From NCBI GenBank assembly GCA_008081175.1, contig VMCW01000074.1, positions 1-8,346 on the forward strand: DNA of 8,346 nt. Reading direction: 5' to 3'. Shown piece after piece: positions 1-6,398 of this stretch (the first letter of the stretch is position 1; each line of letters begins with the position of its first letter). The notes below the pieces were generated by a model that was not told where the DNA came from, searched no databases, and saw only the letters and a program-made list of their open reading frames with translations. Position numbers and translations under genes: made by a program. Origin of the DNA: Flavobacteriaceae bacterium. GTDB taxonomy: Bacteria > Bacteroidota > Bacteroidia > Flavobacteriales > Flavobacteriaceae.

Positions 1-1
1 A

Positions 2-301
2 CCTTTTCCAAAAGAACATAAGTTTTTAAACCAAAAAGACTTAAAAAGAATAAAATCCCAATTTCAAGTATTGGATTTAATTACAACAACTTTAAATACG
101 ATTCAACCTGGTGGTGTAACCTATGCCAAAAAGTATTTAGATTCCTTTTTTGAAGGACGATATATCCAATATTTAGGTTGCCACACGTTCTATTTTAGCA
201 CCGAGTTGTTTCAGACGTGTATCAATATTTTCATAACCTCTATCAATTTGTTCAATGTTGTGAATGGTACTTTTTCCATTGGCAGAAAGCGCAGCGATTA
301 A
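2..301 (+). CDS. 3' end of an unidentified protein, cut by the left edge; true end uncertain
   Basis: One plus-strand frame is open from the window edge to a TAA at 299-301. Both other plus frames and all three minus frames are interrupted by stops within the first 170 bases, which is AT-rich, so this frame is probably coding. The first 57 or so residues are hydrophilic and look helical (for example the stretch KDLKRIKSQFQVLDLITTTL), like the C-terminal helices of a soluble protein. I do not recognise the family. The last roughly 42 residues are simply antisense to the conserved C-terminus of murA, so the natural stop may be earlier. A T6 run at 146-151 precedes a TAG at 174-176 in the next frame. 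A one-base slip there would end the protein at murA's own stop, in the same TTAG arrangement seen at 6941-6944. No start is visible in the window; the internal TTG at 71 is unlikely to be one. Confidence 0.45.
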   Translation, partial: PFPKEHKFLNQKDLKRIKSQFQVLDLITTTLNTIQPGGVTYAKKYLDSFFEGRYIQYLGCHTFYFSTELFQTCINIFITSINLFNVVNGTFSIGRKRSD

Positions 302-1486
302 AAGGGAAACTCCCGCGCGAATGTCTGGTGAAGTTAAAGTTGCAGCTTTCAATGGTGACTCGAAATCATTTCCGATTACCGTTGCTCTATGGGGATCACA
401 AAGAATAATTTTTGCTCCCATGTCGATAAGCTTGTCCACAAAGAAAAGTCTGCTTTCAAACATTTTTTGGTGGATGAGTACACTCCCTCTGGCTTGGGTA
501 GCAACAACTAGGACAATACTTAGTAAGTCTGGCGTAAATCCTGGCCAAGGGGCATCGGAAATTGTTAAGATAGACCCGTCAATAAAACTTTGTATTTCGT
601 AGCCGTTTTTGTGTTCAGGAACAAACAAATCGTCACCTCTTTTTTCTATAGTTATTCCTAATTTTTTAAAAACAGTGGGTAATTGACCAAGAGAATCCCA
701 TTGGACATTTTTGATTGTAATTTCACTTTGTGTCATTGCAGCAAGGCCCACCCAGCTTCCTATCTCAATCATATCCGGCAAAAGAGTGTGCTCTGTTCCT
801 CCAAGGGATTCTACCCCCTCGATAGTCAACAAATTGGACCCTACTCCACTTATTTTAGCTCCCATGCGATTGAGCATGCTGCAAAGTTGTTGCAGATAGG
901 GTTCACAGGCAGCATTGTATATGGTGGTGCTGCCTTTAGCCAAAACAGCAGCCATCAAAATATTAGCAGTACCAGTCACTGAGGCTTCGTCCAGAAGTAG
1001 GTCAGCGCCCTTGAGCTGTTTAGCCTCAACACTGTAAAAGGAGTCTTTACTGTCATAATTGAATTCAGCTCCGAGTTTTACTAATCCTTCAAAATGGGTA
1101 TCTAGACGTCTTCGACCAATTTTATCTCCTCCAGGACGAGGGATGCTTCCTTTTCCAAATCGAGCCAATAAAGGACCGACCAGCATTATGGAGCCGCGAA
1201 GACCCCTGCCATCTGTCTTGAATTGTTCGGATTTTAAGTAGTTAAGGTCAATTTTTTTTGCTTTAAAGCTATAACTACCGGCAGACTGTTTTTTTATTTC
1301 TACACCCAAATTTTTAAGCAATTGAATGAGCTTATTGACATCTACAATATCTGGGATGTTATGTATGGTAATGGTTTCTTCAGTTAGTAAAACTGCACAT
1401 AGTATTTGAAGAGCTTCATTCTTTGCGCCCTGAGGGGTAATCGATCCTTTTAATTTATGCCCCCCTTCAATAACAAATGATTCCAT
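173..1486 (-). CDS. murA: UDP-N-acetylglucosamine 1-carboxyvinyltransferase (MurA), Cys-to-Asp type
   Basis: MurA transfers enolpyruvate from phosphoenolpyruvate to UDP-GlcNAc, the first committed cytoplasmic step of peptidoglycan synthesis. The 437-residue length is normal for the family. Visible family residues are K22-N23 in GAKNEAL, R97 in the RGLRGSI stretch, the active-site loop PGGDKIGRRRLDTH (118-130), D320 in PGFTPD (equivalent to E. coli D305), and R390 in SPDIRAG near the C-terminus. The loop residue that is Cys115 in E. coli, the covalent target of fosfomycin, is D121 here (GAT, positions 1124-1126). Family knowledge says the Cys-to-Asp form is catalytically competent and fosfomycin-insensitive, as in Mycobacterium tuberculosis and Chlamydia. 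The ATG lies 4 nt after the stop of the DUF4290 gene, so the two are probably co-transcribed. The protein end faces a plus-strand reading frame that overlaps it. Confidence 0.97.
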   Translation of the reverse strand: MESFVIEGGHKLKGSITPQGAKNEALQILCAVLLTEETITIHNIPDIVDVNKLIQLLKNLGVEIKKQSAGSYSFKAKKIDLNYLKSEQFKTDGRGLRGSIMLVGPLLARFGKGSIPRPGGDKIGRRRLDTHFEGLVKLGAEFNYDSKDSFYSVEAKQLKGADLLLDEASVTGTANILMAAVLAKGSTTIYNAACEPYLQQLCSMLNRMGAKISGVGSNLLTIEGVESLGGTEHTLLPDMIEIGSWVGLAAMTQSEITIKNVQWDSLGQLPTVFKKLGITIEKRGDDLFVPEHKNGYEIQSFIDGSILTISDAPWPGFTPDLLSIVLVVATQARGSVLIHQKMFESRLFFVDKLIDMGAKIILCDPHRATVIGNDFESPLKAATLTSPDIRAGVSLLIAALSANGKSTIHNIEQIDRGYENIDTRLKQLGAKIERVAT

Positions 1487-1490
1487 TTAT

Positions 1491-2129
1491 TTAATATCGT
1501 TTTCTATTGCGTTTTCTCGGTTTACTTTGGTTGCTGCTGGGACCATTTCCATTTTTATTTTTGAATTTCAATAAATCAGAGGACTCACTCAAGGGGAGTT
1601 GAGAAGCGGCAACTTTAAGTTTACCTTCAGAGAGTTCATCTAAGTGGGCTAATATTACTGCATCTTCCACAGTGTCTTTATTCCAGCTTAAGAAGTTTTT
1701 CTTCATATGGTTCGCAATTGTAAAGACAAGTACCTCTTTGAGTTCACCTTCTTCCCATTGAATAGCTACATCAATCATTCTTTTAATGTTGCTTCCGTAA
1801 AATCGATATTTGGGATGATTTTGAGGGTAAGCCAGCTTTTCTGGTTTCATGTCAAGGAGCTCTTTTTGTGGACGCTCAAAGGGAGACTCTACATCGATAT
1901 CAAACTCTGCCATGATAAAAAACTGATCCCAAAGTTTGTGTTGAAAATCAGGGACATCACGCAAATGTGGATTGAGGTTCCCCATAACACCTATAATGGC
2001 TTTCGCTTTTTTGTTGCGTTCTTCTACATTGGTTTCCGCCTTAGCTAAAGAAATCATCTTGTGTATGTGTCTTCCGTATTCGGGAATGATCAATTGCGAT
2101 CTTTTGGTATTGTATTGTAGGGTTTCCAT
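1491..2129 (-). CDS. DUF4290 family protein, function unknown
   Basis: This 212-residue soluble protein matches DUF4290, a family essentially confined to Bacteroidota, from recognisable stretches: MxxLxYNTxRxxLIIPEYGRHI at the N-terminus, GNLNPHLRDVPDFQHKLWD around residues 50-68, and a YGSNIKRMI segment near 110. No signal peptide or membrane segment is visible. The last roughly 25 residues form a low-complexity, strongly basic tail rich in Asn, Lys and Arg (ending RKRNRKRY), which could contact nucleic acid or an acidic surface; that is inference. It sits directly upstream of murA, 4 nt apart, an arrangement I recall as common in flavobacteria, so a link to envelope growth is possible but unproven. 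The 83-nt gap upstream contains only a weak promoter candidate. Confidence 0.88.
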   Translation of the reverse strand: METLQYNTKRSQLIIPEYGRHIHKMISLAKAETNVEERNKKAKAIIGVMGNLNPHLRDVPDFQHKLWDQFFIMAEFDIDVESPFERPQKELLDMKPEKLAYPQNHPKYRFYGSNIKRMIDVAIQWEEGELKEVLVFTIANHMKKNFLSWNKDTVEDAVILAHLDELSEGKLKVAASQLPLSESSDLLKFKNKNGNGPSSNQSKPRKRNRKRY

Positions 2130-2212
2130 AAAATTTTTGCTAGTAGAAAGGTGTAGAATAAATATGTTGCAAATTAGTAAAAATCAATTCAACTCGAAAA
2201 GATAAATTGTAA

Positions 2213-2503
2213 TTAAAGAGCAATAACACCCTCTAAAGTACTACTTTTCTTATAAATATCGATCACTTGATCGGGATTGGACATGGTAACTTTAATCGTC
2301 AAGCTTGTAAAAGTATTTTTAGACGATTTTTTTTCTGTGAAAACTGCTTCTGTAGAATCGAATAACGACTTTAAGTTTACTAAATGAGCTGATTCTGATT
2401 TAACAATAAATTTAAATAAATAAGGTCCGGGCCAATCTTGGGAAGTCTTGAGTTGGTCATAAAAACGTGAATAAAAATCTTCTGAAGGAGTGTTGGATTG
2501 CAT
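2213..2503 (-). CDS. DUF493 (YbeD-like) small protein
   Basis: The 96-residue protein fits the DUF493/YbeD family, small ACT-like ferredoxin-fold proteins of unknown role. Supporting features are the FYxxFYDQLKxxQxWPGPYLFKFIVK segment, a central helix (NLKSLFD), a strand-rich TSLTIKVTM stretch and the terminal helix DQVIDIYKKSSTLEGVIAL. In the family the strand-helix-strand pattern ends with the helix and strand around a 'GV' close, as here. The ATG at 2503 is the natural start; its 5' end overlaps, on the opposite strand, the promoter of the divergent NTPase-recQ-fmt operon. The gene is 83 nt upstream of the DUF4290-murA pair in the same direction. No regulatory role can be inferred from sequence alone. 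Confidence 0.85.
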   Translation of the reverse strand: MQSNTPSEDFYSRFYDQLKTSQDWPGPYLFKFIVKSESAHLVNLKSLFDSTEAVFTEKKSSKNTFTSLTIKVTMSNPDQVIDIYKKSSTLEGVIAL

Positions 2504-2520
2504 TTAGGCTCTTACTTTTG
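2493..2520 (+). promoter_or_regulatory. Bacteroidota-type promoter for the NTPase-recQ-fmt operon
   Basis: TTG at 2493-2495 is followed after 17 nt by TACTTTTG at 2513-2520, an exact match to the TAnnTTTG -7 consensus used by the Bacteroidota primary sigma factor. Transcription would start near 2527, giving a leader of about 25 nt before the ATG at 2551. The upstream element lies within the first codons of the divergent DUF493 gene. Inferred from consensus only. Confidence 0.6.
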
Positions 2521-2550
2521 TGTAAAGGTACTGGTTTTATAGTTGTAAAA

Positions 2551-3102
2551 ATGAATACGAACAAAAGAGTCGTCATAAGTGGAAGTCCTGGTGGAGGAAA
2601 AACAAGTATCATTGATGTGCTTAAGAATAAACAGCATATTGTTTTTGAAGAGTATTCTAGGAGTTTGATTCAAACAGCTCGTGATAAAGGGACAGAAAAC
2701 CTTTTTTTGGAAGACCCTCAGTATTTTAGTGAGCAGTTGTTTTTGGGAAGACAAAAACAGTTTGAAGCTGGAACTTCATGTGCTACATCAAAAGAAAGTG
2801 CCGTTTTTTACGATCGTGGTATTCACGATATATATGCCTATTTATTGGCAATCAACAAGGCAACTCCTCTTTGGAAAGAAAAAGTTCAGGCTTTTACCTA
2901 TGACTTAGTTTTTTTAGTCCCCCCCTGGGAGGAAATCTACACAAGGGATGAACAACGTTTGGAGACTTTTGAAGAAGCCGTATACTACTATCCTTTTTTG
3001 AAAGAGGTCTATGCCGCTCAACACAAGGTTGTTGAAGTACCCCAAATGAGTGTTATGGCTCGAGTAGATTTTATAACTTCATATATCCAACAGCATGGAT
3101 AA
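2551..3102 (+). CDS. AAA_28-type P-loop NTPase
   Basis: A 183-residue single-domain P-loop protein resembling the AAA_28 (NadR-kinase-like) family. Walker A is G11-SPGGGKT-18 with K17 as the phosphate-binding lysine. A Walker B-like strand AVFYDRG (84-90) carries D88. A strand ending in the motif FLVPPWEEIY (121-130) is followed by TRDEQRLETFEEA (131-143), whose arginines (R132, R136) look like the lid that closes over the nucleotide. The substrate is unknown; the kinase-like layout suggests phosphoryl transfer or nucleotide-dependent switching. I chose the ATG at 2551 because the frame upstream of it runs back through the promoter and antisense to DUF493, and the Walker A strand begins right after this Met. 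It is the first gene of an operon; recQ starts inside its last codons. Confidence 0.85.
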   Translation: MNTNKRVVISGSPGGGKTSIIDVLKNKQHIVFEEYSRSLIQTARDKGTENLFLEDPQYFSEQLFLGRQKQFEAGTSCATSKESAVFYDRGIHDIYAYLLAINKATPLWKEKVQAFTYDLVFLVPPWEEIYTRDEQRLETFEEAVYYYPFLKEVYAAQHKVVEVPQMSVMARVDFITSYIQQHG

Positions 3103-4987
3103 GTTTGAATTACTAAAGCACTACTGGGGTTACTCCCAGTTCCGTCCCCTGCAAGAAAAAATTATTGATGCAGTGCTAGAGGGAAAGGATGTTTTGGGTT
3201 TGTTACCTACAGGAGGAGGAAAATCTCTTTGCTACCAGTTGCCTTCACTTCTTTTAAAAGGAACTGTCCTTGTTGTTTCACCCTTAATTGCACTGATGGA
3301 AGATCAGGTAAAGCAGGCGAAAGCAAAGGGTCTCAAGGCTATGTATTTTGAATCCCACCCAAAAAGTCTTTCAATAGCTAAACAACTGGACAACTGTATC
3401 CACGGCGACTACCATCTTGTGTATTGTTCTCCGGAGCGTTTTTTAAACTCTGAGTTTGTTCAACAACTTAGCAGTGCTAAAATCTCATTGGTTGCTGTGG
3501 ATGAAGCCCATTGTATATCAGAGTGGGGACATGACTTTAGACCTGCTTATAGAGCACTAAGTGTTTTAAAAACACTTTTTCCTCATGTAGGAGTTCTCGC
3601 ACTTACTGGATCTGCAACGCCCGAAGTAATAAAAGACATCAAGGTCATTTTAAACTTGGAAAAAGCACTTTTTTTTCAAAGGTCTTTTGAACGAACAAAC
3701 ATTGCCTATAGGATATGGAAAACAGAGGACAAGTTTACCACTATCCTTCAGCTTTTAAAACACCATCAGGGAAGTGGTATATTATATTGTAATACGAGAA
3801 AACAGTCCGAGTATCTAGCCCAATTTTTAAAAGAGAATAAGTTCAACGCTGATTTTTTTCACGGAGGTCTTCCCGATGAAGAAAAAAAAATGAAGTTAAC
3901 CGCTTGGCAACAGAATGAAACACTTCTTATGGTAGCTACAACAGCTTTTGGAATGGGAATTGATAAAGCGGATGTTCGTTTGATTATTCATTTACAGCTC
4001 CCTTCAAGTATTGAGAATTACTATCAAGAAACTGGCCGTGCTGGAAGGGATCAAAAACCTGCTTTTGCATATTTGCTTTTTCATAAAGGAGATGTGGGTG
4101 AATTGAAAAGCCAGTTTTTGGATTCGCTTCCAACACCCCAAGATATTGAAGGCACCTATAAAGACCTTTGTAATTTTTTGCAAATTGCCTATGGGGAGGG
4201 AAAAGACAGCTTCTTTTTAGTAAATCTCCCGCAATTTTCTATCCGTTATAAAAGAAGTGCAAATAAGATAAAACGAACACTGAAATTATTTGAACAAGCA
4301 GGTGTTTTTCAGTTGATCCAAAACAAGGAAACAAACTTGCGTATTAAAACATCAGCCTCAATTGAGCAGCTCAGTTTGTATTCTGCAAAAAAAGAATTTT
4401 CGGCACAAGTTCTTGAACTTTTAATAAGACAGCATCCACAATTCACTAGAGTCCCTATTTTACTGAATACCTCAAAAATGACTAAGGTCTTAAAATGTTC
4501 AAAAGAACGCCTTATGGAGTCTTTGGAGACTCTTAAAAAGCAGGGGTTCTTAAAATTTGACTCACTAGAATCGACTGTTTATATTCAACCTCTCACTCCT
4601 AGAGAAGATCGTTATAGCATATTACCGGTACTAGATTTAGCAAAAAAACACTACGCTCTTAAAAAAAGTAAGGTAGGAGCAATGATTCAATATGTCAAAG
4701 AAGAATCTTATTGTAAGCGCAATGCATTACTTCGTTATTTTGGTGAAAAGCTGGAAACCAATTGCGGCCAATGTTCAGCAAATTCATGTAAATCAGCCTA
4801 CTTGGAAGAAACAGATTTCAAAACTAAGGTGATCGCTTTGTTAAAAACCAAACCACATTCGTTGCAAGAGCTTAAACAAAAATTGTATTTTGAACCTCAA
4901 GCCTTAGAAATACAGCTAAGGGAATTATTAGAAAATCATTCCATCGTAGAAGATCAACACCACAAATATTGTTGGATTTATGAATAA
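3095..4987 (+). CDS. recQ: ATP-dependent DNA helicase RecQ
   Basis: A 630-residue superfamily 2, 3'-5' DNA helicase acting in recombination and fork repair. All core motifs are present: the Q-motif region FRPLQ (16-20), Walker A PTGGGKS (38-44, K43), DEAH (136-139), the RecQ-specific aromatic-rich loop CISEWGHDFRPAY (140-152), TGSATP (171-176), motif V ATTAFGMGIDK (281-291) and motif VI QETGRAGRDQ (311-320). Residues from about 350 to 500 look helical with winged-helix character. A zinc-type Cys set (C540, C557, C560, C565) follows instead of sitting directly after the helicase core as in E. coli. The C-terminus (about 571-630) looks like a small winged-helix rather than a clear HRDC domain. 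The ATG overlaps the end of the NTPase gene by 8 nt and fmt overlaps its own end by 8 nt, implying translational coupling. Confidence 0.95.
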   Translation: MDKFELLKHYWGYSQFRPLQEKIIDAVLEGKDVLGLLPTGGGKSLCYQLPSLLLKGTVLVVSPLIALMEDQVKQAKAKGLKAMYFESHPKSLSIAKQLDNCIHGDYHLVYCSPERFLNSEFVQQLSSAKISLVAVDEAHCISEWGHDFRPAYRALSVLKTLFPHVGVLALTGSATPEVIKDIKVILNLEKALFFQRSFERTNIAYRIWKTEDKFTTILQLLKHHQGSGILYCNTRKQSEYLAQFLKENKFNADFFHGGLPDEEKKMKLTAWQQNETLLMVATTAFGMGIDKADVRLIIHLQLPSSIENYYQETGRAGRDQKPAFAYLLFHKGDVGELKSQFLDSLPTPQDIEGTYKDLCNFLQIAYGEGKDSFFLVNLPQFSIRYKRSANKIKRTLKLFEQAGVFQLIQNKETNLRIKTSASIEQLSLYSAKKEFSAQVLELLIRQHPQFTRVPILLNTSKMTKVLKCSKERLMESLETLKKQGFLKFDSLESTVYIQPLTPREDRYSILPVLDLAKKHYALKKSKVGAMIQYVKEESYCKRNALLRYFGEKLETNCGQCSANSCKSAYLEETDFKTKVIALLKTKPHSLQELKQKLYFEPQALEIQLRELLENHSIVEDQHHKYCWIYE

Positions 4988-5939
4988 CAAAACACTTCCC
5001 TCTTTGATTTTTTTTGGGACACCAAAGTTTGCAAGCTATTGCCTGGATTATTTAATAGATTCTGGTTTTCCCATTAAAGCTGTAGTAACTGCACCCGATC
5101 GAAAAGCAGGTAGAGGAAAAAAACTCAGAGCTTCTGAAGTAAAATTAGCTGCACTTGCTAAAGGGTTAACAGTGTTACAGCCAGATAAGTTAAAAGCTCT
5201 TGATTTTATTTCGGACTTGGAAGCTCTTCAAGCAGATGCTTTTGTTGTTGTTGCCTTTAGGATGTTACCGCGTATGGTGTGGCAGCTCCCAAAGTTGGGT
5301 ACCCTAAATTTACATGCCTCTTTGCTTCCGAACTACAGAGGTGCCGCGCCCATAAACTGGGTACTTATAAATGGAGAAAAGCAAACAGGAGTTACCACCT
5401 TTTTAATTAATGAAGATATAGATACAGGCGCTATACTCATGAGTAAATCCCTTACAATTGATCCAACAGATGATATTGGAACACTTCACGACAAACTACT
5501 TCATCTAGGAGCTCCCTTGTTAAAAGAAACCTTAATGGGAATTGAAGAAGGGAGTATTGAGCCTCAAAGACAAGTGTTGGCTGGTAATGAACAAACTGCT
5601 CCAAAATTGACAAACGAGAATACACAAATCAATTGGAGTTATACTTTAGAAGGGGTGTGTAATCAAATTAGAGGCTTAAGCCCTCATCCAGGCGCTTGGA
5701 CAATCATCCAAAATAATGGAATAGAACTGAGAGTAAAAATTTTCAAAGCCGCCCCAATTTTAATAAAACACAATCACCCCCCCAAAAGAATCGTAATTGA
5801 AGAAAAGAAACTGCTTATTTCAACTCTTGAAGGGTATCTAAATTGTATGGAAATTCAGCTTCCAAATAAAAAGCGAATGCCTGCTGAAGCCCTGTTAAAC
5901 GGCTTTATTTTTGATGTTGAGGCTACTGTTTTGGGGTAA
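4980..5939 (+). CDS. fmt: Methionyl-tRNA formyltransferase
   Basis: Fmt formylates the methionine on initiator tRNA using 10-formyltetrahydrofolate. The 319 residues match the usual length (E. coli 315). The N-terminal Rossmann-like hydrolase domain starts with LIFFGTPKFA, followed by the tRNA-contacting loop APDRKAGRGKKL (38-49), the active-site motif LNLHASLLPNYRGAAPI (109-125) with N110 and H112, and D148 in EDIDTGA, the catalytic Asn-His-Asp triad. The C-terminal domain carries the NQIRGLSPHPGAW signature and a KKRMPAEALLNG end. The ATG overlaps the recQ stop by 8 nt (ATGAATAA). A C7 run at 5777-5783 is in frame and does not break the gene. No terminator is visible after it, so reading into HU is possible. 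Confidence 0.97.
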   Translation: MNNKTLPSLIFFGTPKFASYCLDYLIDSGFPIKAVVTAPDRKAGRGKKLRASEVKLAALAKGLTVLQPDKLKALDFISDLEALQADAFVVVAFRMLPRMVWQLPKLGTLNLHASLLPNYRGAAPINWVLINGEKQTGVTTFLINEDIDTGAILMSKSLTIDPTDDIGTLHDKLLHLGAPLLKETLMGIEEGSIEPQRQVLAGNEQTAPKLTNENTQINWSYTLEGVCNQIRGLSPHPGAWTIIQNNGIELRVKIFKAAPILIKHNHPPKRIVIEEKKLLISTLEGYLNCMEIQLPNKKRMPAEALLNGFIFDVEATVLG

Positions 5940-5951
5940 ATCTCTTTATCA

Positions 5952-5984
5952 TTATCAACAAAACCCCTTAGTTATCAACAAAAC
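5952..5984 (+). repeat. Two 13-bp direct repeats resembling DnaA boxes upstream of HU
   Basis: TTATCAACAAAAC occurs at 5952-5964 and again at 5972-5984, exactly 20 bp apart, close to two helical turns. Its first nine bases differ from the DnaA box TTATCCACA at one position. A further partial copy, TTATCA, precedes the first at 5946-5951. The pair lies between the fmt stop and the HU promoter, so it could be an operator. Repetition and spacing are seen directly; DnaA binding is inference. Confidence 0.5.
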
Positions 5985-6028
5985 TGCCGATTTCCATAGG
6001 TTTTTAGCGGCTCAAATAAAAATCCATA

Positions 6029-6036
6029 TAAATTTG
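6029..6036 (+). promoter_or_regulatory. Probable -7 element of the HU promoter
   Basis: TAAATTTG at 6029-6036 is an exact TAnnTTTG match. Transcription would begin about 6043, leaving a roughly 20-nt, A-rich leader before the ATG at 6063 with no Shine-Dalgarno, normal in this phylum. No clear TTG is present at the expected -33 distance; only a T-rich TTTTT tract at 6001-6005. Confidence 0.5.
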
Positions 6037-6062
6037 TTAAATAACCTTTAATACAAAAAATT

Positions 6063-6335
6063 ATGAACAAAACAGAATTAATCGATGCGATGGCAGCAGA
6101 TGCTGGTATCTCAAAAGCAGCTGCAAAGAAAGCTCTTGAATCTTTACTAGGTAGCGTTTCAGGAACACTTAAAAAAGGAGGACGTGTTTCTTTAGTAGGA
6201 TTTGGATCTTGGTCTGTTTCTAAAAGAGCAGCACGTGATGGTAGAAACCCTCAAACTGGTGCAACTATCAAAATTGCCGCAAAAAATGTTGTTAAGTTCA
6301 AAGCAGGTGCTGAATTATCAGGTTCAGTAAACTAA
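6063..6335 (+). CDS. HU-family nucleoid DNA-binding protein
   Basis: A complete 90-residue HU/IHF-family protein that bends DNA and compacts the nucleoid as a dimer. The N-terminal helices (MNKTELIDAMAADAGISKAA) form the dimer body, GFGSW follows at 46-50, and the DNA-wrapping arm holds RNPQTG at 61-66, where P63 is the intercalating proline. The C-terminal VVKFKAGAEL helix completes the fold. It is monocistronic or nearly so: its own promoter element lies 27 nt upstream and a strong terminator follows 20 nt after its stop. The codons are enriched in frequent ones (Ala GCA, Lys AAA), consistent with high expression. Whether it is HU or an IHF-like paralogue cannot be settled from sequence alone; HU is more likely. 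Confidence 0.95.
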   Translation: MNKTELIDAMAADAGISKAAAKKALESLLGSVSGTLKKGGRVSLVGFGSWSVSKRAARDGRNPQTGATIKIAAKNVVKFKAGAELSGSVN

Positions 6336-6355
6336 GCTTCTTAAAACACTTATAT

Positions 6356-6386
6356 AAAAAGCTCCTTTTTTAGGAGCTTTTTTTTT
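6356..6386 (+). terminator. Rho-independent terminator of the HU gene
   Basis: Arms 6356-6366 and 6372-6382 form a perfect 11-bp stem (AAAAAGCTCCT against AGGAGCTTTTT) with a five-T loop, followed by a continuing T tract to 6386. The GC core is only GCTCC/GGAGC. The A-rich base of the stem also makes it partly bidirectional. Confidence 0.9.
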
Positions 6387-6398
6387 ACATTTAAGTGA

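Noticed and set aside
264..602. Plus-strand frames of 60-113 codons inside murA (for example 264-602, 683-982, 1059-1241) and inside DUF4290 (1707-2048).
   Set aside because: They are antisense to clearly conserved genes and show no family-like sequence.
2197..2223. Minus-strand promoter candidate before DUF4290 (TTG, 16-nt spacer, TATCTTTT).
   Set aside because: The -7 string has one mismatch to TAnnTTTG and the spacer is shorter than usual; in AT-rich DNA this occurs often by chance. Read-through from DUF493 is equally possible.
2523..2530. Minus-strand TACCTTTA as a DUF493 promoter.
   Set aside because: It lacks the final G and has no -33 TTG within 17-23 nt.
2467..2550. N-terminal extension of the NTPase by 28 residues from an alternative start.
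   Set aside because: The extension overlaps the operon promoter and the antisense strand of DUF493, and the Walker A strand begins right after the ATG at 2551.
5777..5783. C7 run in fmt as a possible frameshift site.
   Set aside because: The frame continues through it as His-Pro-Pro-Lys and the conserved C-terminal domain follows in the same frame.
5929..5968. GTTTTGGGG near the fmt stop and AAAACCCC downstream, as a possible terminator.
   Set aside because: The two strings are not reverse complements in the required order (CCCCAAAA would be needed), so no hairpin forms.
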